A stretch of DNA of 64,000 nt from Thaumasiovibrio subtropicus (GCF_019703835.1 NZ_AP023054.1:496001-560000); one strand, 5' to 3'; shown: positions 16,991 to 26,575, numbered from the stretch's first letter. A program made the numbers and translations. Notes: generated by a model from the letters alone, not told the origin.

Positions 16991-18721
16991 ATGATTGAAA
17001 TTCAGCGTCGACCAGCTGGAGATACCTCTGGCTTTTCATCCCAACTACCGCCGCTACTCCAGCGTATCTATGCCCATCGAGGCATCCAATCAGAACAAGA
17101 GCTTGAGCGCAGTGCTAAGGGCTTGCTTTCTTATCAAGCATTACACGGTATTGATGATGCGATTGCGTTGCTACTGGAAGCGTTAACCGCACAACAGCGC
17201 ATTATTGTTGTTGGCGACTTTGATGCTGATGGCGCAACAAGTTCGGCACTGTCTGTCTTGGCGTTGCGTCAACTTGGCTCAAACAATGTTGATTATCTGG
17301 TGCCTAACCGCTTTGAAGATGGCTACGGATTAAGCCCGGAGGTCGTTGAGCAAGCCATCGCCAAAGGGGCGGAAGTCATCATGACGGTAGATAACGGCGT
17401 CTCGTCGTTGTCGGGTGTGGCGGCGGCTAAGGCCCATGGCTTAAAAGTCCTGATTACTGATCACCATTTGCCGGGCGAGTCTCTGCCGGATGCCGATGCC
17501 ATTGTGAATCCAAATTTACATGAGTGTGATTTCCCCTCAAAAGCCTTATGTGGTGTAGGGGTCGCGTTCTATTTAATGTTGGCGTTGCGAGCTGAATTGC
17601 GACAGCGCAATTGGTTTAAAGAGCAGGGCATTGCAGAGCCTAACTTAGCGAATTTACTTGACCTTGTTGCGCTCGGCACGGTGGCCGATGTTGTGGCATT
17701 AGATGGCAATAATCGCATTCTTGTTCACCAAGGTTTGCAGCGTATTCGTGCAGGCCAGTGTCGTCCTGGTATTCAAGCATTGATTGAAGTGGCTAACCGC
17801 GATCAAAGTCGCTTGGTTACCAGTGATTTGGGGTTTGCATTGGGGCCTCGCATTAACGCCGCAGGTCGCCTTGAGGATATGAGTCACGGTGTTGAACTCT
17901 TGATGTGCGAGGAAATTAATCTTGCCCGACAGTTAGCGTCTGAACTGGATGGACTCAACCAAACCCGCAAAGAGATCGAGCAGGGGATGAAAGAAGAAGC
18001 GGTGGCTATTTGCGAGCGTCTTCAGCTTGGAGAAGAAATGCCCTGTGGGATCGTGCTGCATCAAAGCGACTGGCACCAAGGTGTCATCGGTATTCTCGCC
18101 TCGAGAATCAAAGATCAATATCACCGTCCAGTGATTGCCTTTGCTGATGGTGGCGACGGGTTGATCAAGGGCTCGTGTCGTTCAATCCCGGGTCTACACA
18201 TGCGGGATATTCTTGATCTTATTGATACCCAAAATCCCGGTATGATCTTGAAGTTTGGTGGGCATGCCATGGCGGCAGGATTGACGATTCCACGTGACAA
18301 GCTTCATGCTTTCAGCGCTGCGTTTGATAGTGCGGTCCGACAGGAAGTGGATGAAGCCTCGCTCCGTGGGGTGATACTCAGTGATGGCGAGTTAGCGGGT
18401 CATGAGCTGACATTGCAGACTGCAGAAATGTTGCGTCAAGCGGGCCCTTGGGGGCAAGCGTTTCCTGAACCGATCTTTGATGGTGAGTTCCGTGTGTTAC
18501 AGCAGCGTCTTGTGGGCGGCAAGCATTTGAAACTGATGTTAGAGCCTTTGAGTCAAGGTGGCGCAGGACAGATGATTGATGCGATCGCCTTCAATGTTGA
18601 TTTACGTCGTTGGCCCGATGCATCGGTTACCCGCATCCAGCTGGCTTATCGCTTAGATATCAATATCTTCCGTGGAAACGAAAGTGTGCAGCTGATGGTA
18701 GAGCACATTGAACCTTGCTAA
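16991..18721 (+). CDS. recJ: Single-stranded-DNA-specific exonuclease RecJ
   Basis: A 576-residue 5'-3' ssDNA exonuclease used in recombination and mismatch repair, nearly the same length as E. coli RecJ (577). The metal-binding DHH-family motifs are visible: GDFDADGA (Asp78, Asp80), DHH at 157-159, and the GGHAMAAG motif of the DHHA1 domain. It is followed by prfB and lysS, as in E. coli. The ATG lies immediately after the preceding terminator, with no strong ribosome-binding site. Confidence 0.95.
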   Translation: MIEIQRRPAGDTSGFSSQLPPLLQRIYAHRGIQSEQELERSAKGLLSYQALHGIDDAIALLLEALTAQQRIIVVGDFDADGATSSALSVLALRQLGSNNVDYLVPNRFEDGYGLSPEVVEQAIAKGAEVIMTVDNGVSSLSGVAAAKAHGLKVLITDHHLPGESLPDADAIVNPNLHECDFPSKALCGVGVAFYLMLALRAELRQRNWFKEQGIAEPNLANLLDLVALGTVADVVALDGNNRILVHQGLQRIRAGQCRPGIQALIEVANRDQSRLVTSDLGFALGPRINAAGRLEDMSHGVELLMCEEINLARQLASELDGLNQTRKEIEQGMKEEAVAICERLQLGEEMPCGIVLHQSDWHQGVIGILASRIKDQYHRPVIAFADGGDGLIKGSCRSIPGLHMRDILDLIDTQNPGMILKFGGHAMAAGLTIPRDKLHAFSAAFDSAVRQEVDEASLRGVILSDGELAGHELTLQTAEMLRQAGPWGQAFPEPIFDGEFRVLQQRLVGGKHLKLMLEPLSQGGAGQMIDAIAFNVDLRRWPDASVTRIQLAYRLDINIFRGNESVQLMVEHIEPC

Positions 18722-18733
18722 GTAGCGTGTCGG

Positions 18734-18754
18734 CAGACCCTGAGTTCGGGGTCT
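18734..18754 (+). other. Stem-loop after recJ
   Basis: CAGACCC / GGGTCTG with a 7-base loop, 12 bp after the recJ stop. There is no T-tract, so it may be a stabilising 3' hairpin or a Rho-assisted end. Confidence 0.4.
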
Positions 18755-18901
18755 GTATCACGCTTTATCGCATTCAACGCTGTATTCCTTCGAAAAATAG
18801 TGTAAGAAAAAATCGCCTTTCTCCCCCTTCAACGCTGTATATTCCAGCGACAATTCGCTAGAATCTCGCCACTGTGTCCATTTCGGCTGTGATGAGTGGC
18901 A

Positions 18902-20000
18902 ATGTTCGAAATTAATCCTATTAAAAACCGCCTTGAGGACGTGCTACAACGCACTGAAGTCCTGAGGGGGTACCTTTGACTATGAGACGAAGAAAGAGCG
19001 TCTTGAAGAAGTAAACGCAGAACTTGAACAACCTGATGTGTGGAATGAGCCAGAACGTGCTCAGGCATTGGGTAAAGAGCGTGCGTCGTTAGAAGCTGTT
19101 GTTGATACCATTGACACTTTGGTGGCGGGTGTTGACGATGTGGAAGGGCTGCTTGAGTTAGCGATTGAAGCTGAAGATCAAGAGACGTTTGATGAGATCG
19201 AGCCTGAGTTGCAAGATCTTGAAGCGAAGCTTGAGAAGCTGGAATTCCGCCGCATGTTCTCCGGCGATCACGATAGTTCTGATTGTTATATCGATCTGCA
19301 AGCAGGATCGGGTGGTACGGAAGCACAAGACTGGACGTCTATGTTGCTGCGTATGTACTTACGTTGGGCGGAAGCCAAAGGCTTTAAAACCGAAGTGATC
19401 GAAGTGTCCGAAGGTGAAGTTGCTGGCTTGAAGTCGGCAACTGTTCGCATCGCAGGTGAATACGCTTATGGCTGGTTGCGTACTGAAACCGGTGTCCACC
19501 GTCTAGTGCGTAAATCACCTTTTGATTCTGGTGGTCGCCGCCATACTTCATTTGCGTCTGCCTTCATCTACCCTGAAGTTGACGACAATATCGCGATTGA
19601 TATCAATCCATCTGATCTACGCATTGACGTATACCGTGCCTCTGGCGCGGGTGGTCAGCACGTTAACACCACAGAATCTGCGGTACGTATTACGCACTTA
19701 CCGACCAACACGGTTGTGCAGTGTCAGAATGACCGTTCTCAGCATAAGAACAAAGATCAAGCGATGAAGCAGTTGAAAGCAAAACTGTTTGAACTTGAGA
19801 TGCAGAAGCAAAATGCGGAGAAACAGGCGAACGAAGATGCCAAGTCTGATATTGGCTGGGGTAGCCAGATTCGTTCATACGTACTGGATGACTCTCGCAT
19901 TAAAGATTTGCGCACCGGTGTTGAAAACCGCAATACACAAGCCGTCCTTGACGGTGATTTAGATCGTTTCATCGAAGCCAGCCTTAAGTCTGGGCTGTAA
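18902..20000 (+). CDS. prfB: Peptide chain release factor 2 (programmed +1 frameshift)
   Basis: RF2 is encoded in two frames. Frame 1 runs from the ATG at 18902 for 25 codons ([14 protein letters not shown]... ending RGYL) to an in-frame TGA at 18977-18979. The recoding signal AGGGGGTACCTTTGAC holds the internal Shine-Dalgarno AGGGGG and the CTT-TGA slip site; after a +1 shift, translation continues from GAC at 18978 to 20000. The product is 365 residues, equal to E. coli RF2. The stop-codon recognition motif SPF (RKSPFDSGG) and the catalytic GGQ (GAGGQHV) are present. RF2 reads UAA and UGA and represses itself by competing with the frameshift. It is upstream of lysS, as in E. coli. Confidence 0.96.
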
Positions 20001-20017
20001 TCCATTAAGGGTAAGCA

Positions 20018-21523
20018 ATGACTGAACAGTTACAAGACGAAAATAAACTGATTGCCGAACGTCGCGCGAAGTTAGATAAAATTCGCGAAACCTGTAAGGC
20101 GAACGGCCACCCTAATGATTTCCGTCGCGATTCACTCGCGGCCGATCTTCAAGTGGCATTCGGTGAAAAGAGTAAAGAAGCGCTTGAGCAAGACAACAAT
20201 ATCGTTGCTATTGCGGGTCGTATCATGGCTAAACGTGGTCCATTCCTGTCGATTGCTGACGTGTCTGGCCGCATTCAAGCCTATGCAGCGAAAGATGTGC
20301 AAAAAGTGCTGAAAGAGCAGTACAACGGCCTCGATATTGGTGACATCATCGGTGTGAAAGGTGCGCTTCATAAGTCGGGCAAAGGCGATCTGTACGTCAA
20401 CATGGAAGAGTATGTACTGCTGACAAAAGCACTACGTCCGCTTCCTGAGAAGTTCCATGGCCTGACTGACCAAGAGCAGCGCTACCGTCAACGTTACGTT
20501 GATTTGATCGTCAACGAAGATTCGCGTCAAGCATTCAAGATCCGTTCTAAAGTCGTGAGTGCTATCCGCAACTACATGATCCAAAAAGATTTCATGGAAG
20601 TTGAAACACCAATGATGCATGTGATCCCTGGTGGTGCAACTGCGCGTCCGTTTATCACGCATCACAACGCGTTAGATATCGATATGTATCTTCGTGTTGC
20701 GCCAGAGCTTTATTTGAAGCGCTTGGTTGTGGGTGGCTTCGAACGTGTCTTCGAAATCAACCGTAACTTCCGTAACGAAGGTTTGTCGCCTCGCCATAAT
20801 CCAGAATTCACTATGATGGAATTCTACATGGCGTATGCTGACTACCGCGATCTTATGAATCTTACGGAAGACATGCTTTCGGGTATCGCGAAAGAGGTAT
20901 TGGGGAGTTTCGATATGCCTTACGGTGACGAAACAATCAGCTTTGAAGGCCCATACCCTCGTTTGAGCATGCTAGACGCGTTGAAGAAGTACAATCCTGA
21001 TCATGCAGACATTCAAGCGCTGACTTACGAGAAAGTGCAAGATCGTGAGCATATGGCGGCGATTGCTAAGTCGGTGGGTGTGCACGTCGAGAAGTTCATG
21101 ACCTGTGGTCAACTACTTGAAGAGGCATTTGGTGAAACGGCTGAACCACAATTGCTACAGCCAACTTTTATCACTGAGTATCCAGCGGATATCTCGCCAT
21201 TGGCACGCCGTAATGATGAAAACCCGTTCATTACTGATCGTTTTGAGTTCTTTATCGGTGGGCGTGAAGTGGGTAACGGTTTCTCTGAGCTGAATGACGC
21301 CCAAGATCAAGATGAGCGCTTTAAAGCGCAGGTTGATGCGAAAGATGCGGGTGATGATGAGGCAATGTACTACGATGCTGACTACATTACTGCACTTGAG
21401 CACGGCTTGCCGCCAACAGCGGGTATGGGTATCGGTATCGACCGTCTTGTGATGCTATTTACCAACACACATACCATTCGCGATGTGGTGCTATTCCCTG
21501 CGATGCGTCCTCAAGCAAAATAG
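20018..21523 (+). CDS. lysS: Lysyl-tRNA synthetase (class II)
   Basis: A 501-residue class II synthetase: N-terminal OB-fold anticodon-binding domain (about residues 55-140) and a catalytic core with motif 2 [20 protein letters not shown] and motif 3 [11 protein letters not shown]. It charges tRNA-Lys in the cytoplasm. It follows prfB by 17 bp with an AAGGG site and probably shares its transcript. Confidence 0.97.
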   Translation: MTEQLQDENKLIAERRAKLDKIRETCKANGHPNDFRRDSLAADLQVAFGEKSKEALEQDNNIVAIAGRIMAKRGPFLSIADVSGRIQAYAAKDVQKVLKEQYNGLDIGDIIGVKGALHKSGKGDLYVNMEEYVLLTKALRPLPEKFHGLTDQEQRYRQRYVDLIVNEDSRQAFKIRSKVVSAIRNYMIQKDFMEVETPMMHVIPGGATARPFITHHNALDIDMYLRVAPELYLKRLVVGGFERVFEINRNFRNEGLSPRHNPEFTMMEFYMAYADYRDLMNLTEDMLSGIAKEVLGSFDMPYGDETISFEGPYPRLSMLDALKKYNPDHADIQALTYEKVQDREHMAAIAKSVGVHVEKFMTCGQLLEEAFGETAEPQLLQPTFITEYPADISPLARRNDENPFITDRFEFFIGGREVGNGFSELNDAQDQDERFKAQVDAKDAGDDEAMYYDADYITALEHGLPPTAGMGIGIDRLVMLFTNTHTIRDVVLFPAMRPQAK

Positions 21524-21544
21524 TTCTTGCTGATGCTCATTGTA

Positions 21545-21572
21545 AACCACCCTCCATGAGGGTGGTTTTTTT
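21545..21572 (+). terminator. Terminator of prfB-lysS
   Basis: A perfect 10-bp stem AACCACCCTC / GAGGGTGGTT with a CAT loop and a 7-T tail. Confidence 0.9.
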
Positions 21573-22057
21573 ATGCCAAATTTTCTTCTGTTTTTCGTTG
21601 GACAGCCTCTTGGCGACACTTCGCTTTCATTGATCTCGCTTGTGATCTTTAGCACAAAAAGAGTGGTTTATTGAAAGCGATATATCCTTTTAACTTCTAT
21701 TTTAATGACAGAACTGTTTGGTTTTTGTTCTACCAGTCAACTAAAAATGGAAATATCTGCTGAAAATAAGCAGCTTGTATCGTCACTGTAAACGAACTGT
21801 TAGTGACTCCCTTCACGTTGTTGAACATTATTTATGCGCGTAGAAAATTCTAATTTCGATGATGATCGTGACTTTTCAATGTCCTTTATCTGCGTTTTTG
21901 CCACATTTCGATACACTTGCTCGATAATCTAGCTGATTGTGTTAGTGATAACGACCTTTCTCAGATGTTTCATCTATGTAAAATGCCAACATCTGTCGCC
22001 AATGTAGTGATAGATATTAATAACTTTGCAATAAATGGCATAACATCTGGAGAAATT
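21573..22057. other. Long AT-rich upstream region of the symporter gene
   Basis: About 485 bp with no supported gene. It contains a CRP-like site at 21641-21656 and a weak promoter candidate (TTGCCA at 21898-21903 with GATAAT at 21923-21928, spacing 19). An imperfect inverted repeat GTCACT / AGTGAC lies near 21783-21810. The unusual length suggests multi-input control of the downstream transporter. Confidence 0.5.
21641..21656 (+). promoter_or_regulatory. Candidate CRP-cAMP site
   Basis: TGTGATCTTTAGCACA matches the dyad TGTGA-N6-TCACA with one mismatch. It is about 400 bp upstream of the symporter start, so it would work only on a distal promoter; a TATATC at 21681-21686 is a possible -10. 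Confidence 0.45.
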
Positions 22058-23329
22058 ATGTCCAAGTCTTTGTCTGGAAAAATCTTTACCGGTCTGTTCT
22101 TAGGTTTGATCTTAGGGACAGCAATTCAATACCTGTTTAGTGGCGTAGCCATCATGGATACCTATCTGCTTGGTTTAGCAGAAGGGGTCGGCGGCATGTT
22201 TGTTTCTTTGATCAAACTCCTTGTTGTCCCGCTCGTCTTCGTATCTATCGTGTGCGGTATCGTTGAACTAAAAGATGTCACAGCGTTTGGTCGATTGGGT
22301 GGAAAAACTTTTGCACTCTACATTATTAATACCCTTATCGCGATTACAGCTGCATTGACTCTCGGCGCTATTTTCCAACCTGGCGCAGGGGCGAACTTAG
22401 CTGGTTCAGTATCAGAAGCGGTGAAACTGACAACAACTGAAACGCCTGATATTTTTTCTCTGATTGTGAATATTGTGCCGAGTAACCCGGTGCAGGCATT
22501 TGCAAGTGGTGACATGCTGCAAATCATCTTTATGGCGATTTTGACTGGTCTTGCGATTCAAGCGCTTGATCAACGTGGTGGCCCTGCCATTCGTACCTTC
22601 AAAATGACCAATGAAGTGATGATGAAATTGGTTGGCCTCGTCATGAGCCTTGCGCCATACGGTGTATTCGCCTTGATGGTGCAACTAGGTGCGACTTTGG
22701 ACGCCAATACGCTGGCTTCTGTGGCTGGTTATGTTGTCTTGGTTATCTCTGTACTTGTGTTCTGGATTTTCTTCTTCTACCCAGCGGCAGTTGCTTTGAC
22801 CACAGGGATGAAGCCGTCAGAGTTCTTGCGTAAGACCCGTGAGCAAGTGCTGTTCTCACTGTCGACGGCTAGCTCAAATGCGACCATTCCAGTTACCATG
22901 CGCACCTTGACGGACAAAATCGGCGTCTCTAAATCTGTCGCGGGCTTTGGTGTACCTCTAGGTGCAACCATGAACATGTCCGGTGTTTCTATCTATATCG
23001 CATTGGCGACCATCTTTGTTGCCAATGCCTTCGGTACGCCAATTAACACGGCAGACTACTTCACGCTAGGCCTGACTATTTTGCTTCTGTCTATTGGTGC
23101 GGGTGGTGTACCAGGTGGTGGTGTTGTTATGGTCGGTGTACTGATTCACCAACTGGGGCTACCAGCAGAAGGCTTAGCGATTGTCGCTGCTGTTGACCGT
23201 ATCTGTGATATGTTCTGTACCAGTTCAAATGTCGTCGGCGATACCGCAGTGAACACCATTGTTGCGAAAAGCGAGAACGAGCTAGACACAGAACAAATGG
23301 CGCAGGCTGAAGCAACAAGCAACGCCTAG
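22058..23329 (+). CDS. Dicarboxylate/amino acid:cation symporter (DAACS family)
   Basis: A 423-residue inner-membrane carrier of the glutamate/aspartate/C4-dicarboxylate family. The two re-entrant hairpin motifs are present as SSNATIPVTM (HP1-like) and GAGGVPGGGVVM (HP2-like), and the substrate-site helix reads NMSGVSIYIALAT, where many relatives have NMDGT. The start was placed at 22058 (MSKSLSGKIF) after TGGAGA; an open frame extends to 21917 but those 47 residues are not family-like. The substrate cannot be set from sequence: glutamate, aspartate, serine/threonine or a dicarboxylate are possible. Confidence 0.88.
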   Translation: MSKSLSGKIFTGLFLGLILGTAIQYLFSGVAIMDTYLLGLAEGVGGMFVSLIKLLVVPLVFVSIVCGIVELKDVTAFGRLGGKTFALYIINTLIAITAALTLGAIFQPGAGANLAGSVSEAVKLTTTETPDIFSLIVNIVPSNPVQAFASGDMLQIIFMAILTGLAIQALDQRGGPAIRTFKMTNEVMMKLVGLVMSLAPYGVFALMVQLGATLDANTLASVAGYVVLVISVLVFWIFFFYPAAVALTTGMKPSEFLRKTREQVLFSLSTASSNATIPVTMRTLTDKIGVSKSVAGFGVPLGATMNMSGVSIYIALATIFVANAFGTPINTADYFTLGLTILLLSIGAGGVPGGGVVMVGVLIHQLGLPAEGLAIVAAVDRICDMFCTSSNVVGDTAVNTIVAKSENELDTEQMAQAEATSNA

Positions 23330-23352
23330 TCAAAGATAGATTCTTGTATGAG

Positions 23353-23377
23353 AGCACCGCCTAGCGCGGTGCTTTTT
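23353..23377 (+). terminator. Terminator of the DAACS symporter gene
   Basis: 8-bp stem AGCACCGC / GCGGTGCT with a 5-base loop and a T-run. Confidence 0.85.
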
Positions 23378-23693
23378 TATGGGAAGCGCTGAGCCATCTG
23401 ATTCGTTATAGAATGAGGGTGTGCAGTTTGTGAAGTATTGTTAAACACATCAAAAACAATATCTTACAAACTGTACTGTCTCGTTTTGTGCTTGTCAGTG
23501 AGTACGAGTTTTCTTCTACTATCTTCGGCTTTTGTTGCCGTAATTATCTATATTATCTGGTTATAACTCATAACATTAGAGCTTCATTGTTTTGTTTAAC
23601 AATGCACCAATAAGTGCTTGATATCTGCACACCAAACATTAACAATACAAGTGAAATTTTCAACGGATTCATAGCCAACACGGAGGCGATAAA
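23378..23693. other. Intergenic region before the DUF1127 leader
   Basis: About 316 bp, AT-rich, no open gene. It should hold the promoter for the leader ORF and DUF1127 gene; I could not fix a clear -35/-10 pair among several TATAAT-like stretches around 23550-23580. Confidence 0.4.
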
Positions 23694-23783
23694 ATGTTTA
23701 TTATCAATGCATTAGATCATGTCGTCTTTAGTGGTGAACGTACCGCTGCACCCCGCGTGCAGTCTGATACTGCTACCTCCTGA
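23694..23783 (+). CDS. Possible 29-residue leader peptide upstream of the DUF1127 gene
   Basis: ATG TTT ATT ATC starts a 29-codon frame (MFIINALDHVVFSGER...) that ends in TGA. A strong CGGAGG sits 8 nt before the ATG, better than for many real genes here. A small hairpin (CTGCAC / GTGCAG, 23746-23762) lies within the frame and a 9-bp hairpin (23798-23818) lies 14 nt after the stop. I do not recognise the peptide. It could be a short protein, a translated regulatory leader, or a chance frame with a good ribosome-binding site. Confidence 0.45.
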   Translation: MFIINALDHVVFSGERTAAPRVQSDTATS

Positions 23784-23797
23784 TCCGTTGCTCGTTA

Positions 23798-23818
23798 GCC
23801 GCGGATTTCATCTGCGGC
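23798..23818 (+). other. Stem-loop between the leader ORF and the DUF1127 gene
   Basis: GCCGCGGAT pairs with ATCTGCGGC over nine positions (one G-U) around a TTC loop. The downstream sequence GCTGCAATAAAAA is A-rich rather than T-rich, so it is not a standard terminator. Its place after a translated leader suggests attenuation or mRNA protection. Confidence 0.5.
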
Positions 23819-23881
23819 GCTGCAATAAAAATACCTCGCTAAAGATGATCTCCGCACCAAAAACTAAACCGGAGAATCATG

Positions 23882-24130
23882 ATGACTCAATCCCTATACA
23901 TTAAACTTGCTGTACTTTTTATTCGCTTAGACATCTATCGTGAAGAACGAGAGTGGCGTGCTGCCCATCGACGAGTGAAGATCGACTATCCGCATCTTAA
24001 TGCGCATTTGTTGCGAGACATTGGCGCCGATCCAGATGGTCGAATTGCTTACAATGCGCCGCCAAAACAGCGTGCGACAAAAACGGTTCGTCATCTCAGA
24101 CGATACTTAAGCTCTAGACGAATAACGTAA
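23882..24130 (+). CDS. DUF1127 domain protein
   Basis: An 82-residue basic protein. The C-terminal half has the DUF1127 pattern HLNAHLLRDIGADPDGR, preceded by the arginine-rich EEREWRAAHRRVKID. Small DUF1127 proteins are often stress- or phosphate-linked, and some bind RNA in alphaproteobacteria, but the function here is unknown. Two ATGs are adjacent (23879 and 23882); the second is chosen because GGAG then lies 7 nt away. Confidence 0.75.
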   Translation: MTQSLYIKLAVLFIRLDIYREEREWRAAHRRVKIDYPHLNAHLLRDIGADPDGRIAYNAPPKQRATKTVRHLRRYLSSRRIT

Positions 24131-24134
24131 TCAT

Positions 24135-24163
24135 CACCCCCTTCTCTGCGGAGGAGGGGGAAG
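24135..24163 (+). terminator. Possible terminator after the DUF1127 gene
   Basis: CCCCCTTCTC / GAGGAGGGGG forms a G/C-rich stem with one mismatch and a TGCG loop. The following sequence is only moderately T-rich (GATGAATTTTATTT). Confidence 0.4.
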
Positions 24164-24267
24164 ATGAATTTTATTTAATGTGTTGCTGTTAACCGCCTCG
24201 CAATGCAATCTTTCCGTCCCTATTAGGATCTCGCTATCAATGCAGATAACACCCAATAGGCACGTTT

Positions 24268-25494
24268 ATGAAATCACTTCTCACTACTTTCCTCTTACTA
24301 TTTATCGGCTTCCCTTGCCTTGCTAACGAAAGTACGTTTCGTTTCGGTACGCCGAGTGATGTCGGGTTATCCCATGACTCTTTTCAGCAACTCGACGACG
24401 CGTTAGATAAAGAGTCCCATCGGTTGCATGCGTTGTTGGTGGTTAAGGATGGCGTCTTGGCTTATGAACGTTATTTTGATGACGAATTTACCATGGTGGG
24501 CTACGAGCAATACCAATATGTAAACCATGATGCCCAACAGCCACATCTGCTGTTCTCATCGACAAAGTCTGTCATGTCGATATTGGCTGGTGTCGCTTTA
24601 CAACAAGGTTTTATCGATTCGACTGAAAAGCCTATTGTAGAGTTGCTGCCAGAGTACGCAGGGTTGATGCAAGGCAGTGCGAAAAGCATGACCTTGCAAC
24701 ATGCCCTCGATATGGCGATAGGGATTGATTTTGATGAGTGGCAAGCTGTTGAGAACGGGGCTTCCCGTTTGCAAGCCGGTCACCCTTGGTATGACTTTTC
24801 GCACATAGCGGAAAAGGATCGGATGGCGTTTATTTTTAATCGGGGGATGCGTTATGCGCCTGGAGAGACGTTTCAATATAGTGGCGCGGCGGTGGAGCTA
24901 ACAGCCAAAAGCATTGAAGCGGCAACTAAGATGCGATTAGATGCATTTGCGTCGCAATACTTGTTTAATCCTTTGGGCATCACAACGAATACTTGGTTGC
25001 AACGCGCGGGTGGTGGTATTGCTTACGATTGGGGATTGAGTCTAACAGCACGTGATTTTGCGAAATTAGGCCAGCTCTATCTTAATCAAGGGGAGTGGAA
25101 TGGCGCGCAACTGGTTGATAAGCAGTGGATTGAGGAGAGTTATGACGCCGCGTTTCTAAATGTCTCTTCTGGCATGAGCTACAGCCGGTATTGGTACCAT
25201 CCTTTCTTCCGCCTTCGTCCTGAGTCTATCTTCCAGCGTGTTTTTGCTGACCCCGTGTGGATACCTGCTTTGATGTCTCATGGTTACGGGAATCAGATTC
25301 TGTTCATTTTTCCTGAACAAGAGATGATCGTGGTGATGTTTGCGGGGGAATGGTTGCATAAACCGAATTTAACTTGGCATTCACCCCTTAAAATTCAAAA
25401 GATTATGGCTGCGCCATTCAAGTTAGTGGCTGACTATATTCTTCCTGCGGCATTGGGTAAAGAGATAGAGTTTGTCTCAAAAAACCAGAAATAA
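24268..25494 (+). CDS. Serine hydrolase, beta-lactamase/PBP4* family (class C type fold)
   Basis: A 408-residue exported enzyme with a signal peptide (MKSLLTTFLLLFIGFPCLA). The catalytic motifs of the class C beta-lactamase-related family are visible: SxxK as Ser97-Ser-Thr-Lys100, YxN replaced by Tyr204-Ser-Gly206, and a third motif HGYG at 338-341 in place of KTG. This set is usual for esterase, D-aminopeptidase or 6-aminohexanoate-hydrolase-like members, so it should not be called a resistance gene. The substrate is unknown. It is a single-gene unit convergent with the aldo/keto reductase. Confidence 0.8.
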   Translation: MKSLLTTFLLLFIGFPCLANESTFRFGTPSDVGLSHDSFQQLDDALDKESHRLHALLVVKDGVLAYERYFDDEFTMVGYEQYQYVNHDAQQPHLLFSSTKSVMSILAGVALQQGFIDSTEKPIVELLPEYAGLMQGSAKSMTLQHALDMAIGIDFDEWQAVENGASRLQAGHPWYDFSHIAEKDRMAFIFNRGMRYAPGETFQYSGAAVELTAKSIEAATKMRLDAFASQYLFNPLGITTNTWLQRAGGGIAYDWGLSLTARDFAKLGQLYLNQGEWNGAQLVDKQWIEESYDAAFLNVSSGMSYSRYWYHPFFRLRPESIFQRVFADPVWIPALMSHGYGNQILFIFPEQEMIVVMFAGEWLHKPNLTWHSPLKIQKIMAAPFKLVADYILPAALGKEIEFVSKNQK

Positions 25495-25497
25495 AAA

Positions 25498-25516
25498 TGG
25501 GCTCTCTAAGAGCCCA
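25498..25516. terminator. Bidirectional stem-loop between the hydrolase and tas
   Basis: 8-bp perfect stem TGGGCTCT / AGAGCCCA with a CTA loop; an A-run precedes it, so on the minus strand it ends in a T-run and suits the reductase gene. Confidence 0.7.
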
Positions 25517-25540
25517 CTTCTCAGTTTTGCTTTCGTGCGA

Positions 25541-26575
25541 TTATGGGCAAGGATTTGAATATTGCGTGCCAACGGCGAGTAAATCCTCCATCACTTCGTC
25601 ACTCAACTTGAGATCAATACTGTTGATGTTGGCTTCAAGCTGCTGCAGGTTGGTCGCACCAATAATGTTACTGGCCACAAAAGGACGTTGGTTAACAAAA
25701 GCCAGTGCCATCGTCGCAGGGTCAAGGCCATGTTTGTGCGCCACATCCACGTAAGCCTGTGTCGCAGCGACACCTTGGTCGGTAAAATATCGGCTGAAGC
25801 GTTCGAAAAGCGTACAACGTGCGTCTTTAGGCTTGGCGCCGTTCAAGTATTTGCCGCTCAAAGTACCAAACGCGAGTGGAGAGTAGGCGAGTAACTCGAC
25901 CCCTTCATGGTGACTCACTTCTGACAAACCGACTTCAAAACTGCGGTTCAGCAGGCTATAGGGGTTTTGGATAGTGACCGGACGAGGTAAGGCATGCTTT
26001 TCTGCAAGTCGGAGGTAGCTCATTACACCCCATGGTGTTTCGTTTGAAAGGCCGATGTAACGGATCTTGCCCGCTCGCACTAGATCGGCAAGTGCTTCTA
26101 GGGTATCAAGTATGGTGACGCCCTGATTCTCCTCCGGGTAGGGGTAGTTGAGGGTACCAAAAGTATTGGTCTGACGTTGAGGCCAGTGGACTTGATAGAG
26201 ATCGAGATAATCGGTTTGCAATCGTTCTAAGCTTGCTTCGACAGCATCATGAATGTTGCGATGATCGAGAGACATATTGTCACGAATATGAGGGACGCCT
26301 CTTGGACCTGCGACTTTACTCGCTAGGATCACCTTGTCGCGTTTACCACTCTTTTGTAACCAAGAGCCAATATAGCGCTCTGTTGCACCTTGTGTCTCTG
26401 CCTTGGGTGGCACTGGATACATTTCTGCGGTATCGATGAAGTTGACGCCACGCTCTAAAGCGAAGTCGAGTTGGCTATGGGCCTCAGCTTCTGTGTTTTG
26501 CTCACCAAAGGTCATTGTACCTAGGCAGATACGGCTAACTTCTAGTGTTGAATGCGGTATTTTGCGGTATTCCAT
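25541..26575 (-). CDS. tas: Aldo/keto reductase, Tas family
   Basis: A 344-residue NADP(H)-dependent aldo/keto reductase. The catalytic tetrad can be placed: Asp in NFIDTAEMYP, Tyr in the same loop, Lys in VILASKVAG and His in YQVHWPQR. It matches E. coli Tas along its length, including the N-terminal MEYRKIPHSTLEVSRICLGTM. The physiological substrate is not known; Tas was found as a suppressor of tyrosine auxotrophy in E. coli. It sits near mutH, as in E. coli, where ygdQ/ygdR lie between; here those are missing. Confidence 0.88.
   Translation of the reverse strand: MEYRKIPHSTLEVSRICLGTMTFGEQNTEAEAHSQLDFALERGVNFIDTAEMYPVPPKAETQGATERYIGSWLQKSGKRDKVILASKVAGPRGVPHIRDNMSLDHRNIHDAVEASLERLQTDYLDLYQVHWPQRQTNTFGTLNYPYPEENQGVTILDTLEALADLVRAGKIRYIGLSNETPWGVMSYLRLAEKHALPRPVTIQNPYSLLNRSFEVGLSEVSHHEGVELLAYSPLAFGTLSGKYLNGAKPKDARCTLFERFSRYFTDQGVAATQAYVDVAHKHGLDPATMALAFVNQRPFVASNIIGATNLQQLEANINSIDLKLSDEVMEDLLAVGTQYSNPCP

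Noticed and set aside
18829..19326. 165-codon frame antisense to prfB
   Set aside because: It lies opposite a highly conserved gene and has low-complexity Gln/His/Ser-rich composition typical of shadow frames.
23719..23904. 61-codon frame overlapping the DUF1127 leader
   Set aside because: It overlaps both the better-supported leader frame and the DUF1127 start, and has no ribosome-binding site.
24268..25494. Antibiotic-resistance beta-lactamase
   Set aside because: The motifs are SxxK, YSG and HxG, not the YxN and KTG set of AmpC enzymes, so a general serine hydrolase is the safer call.
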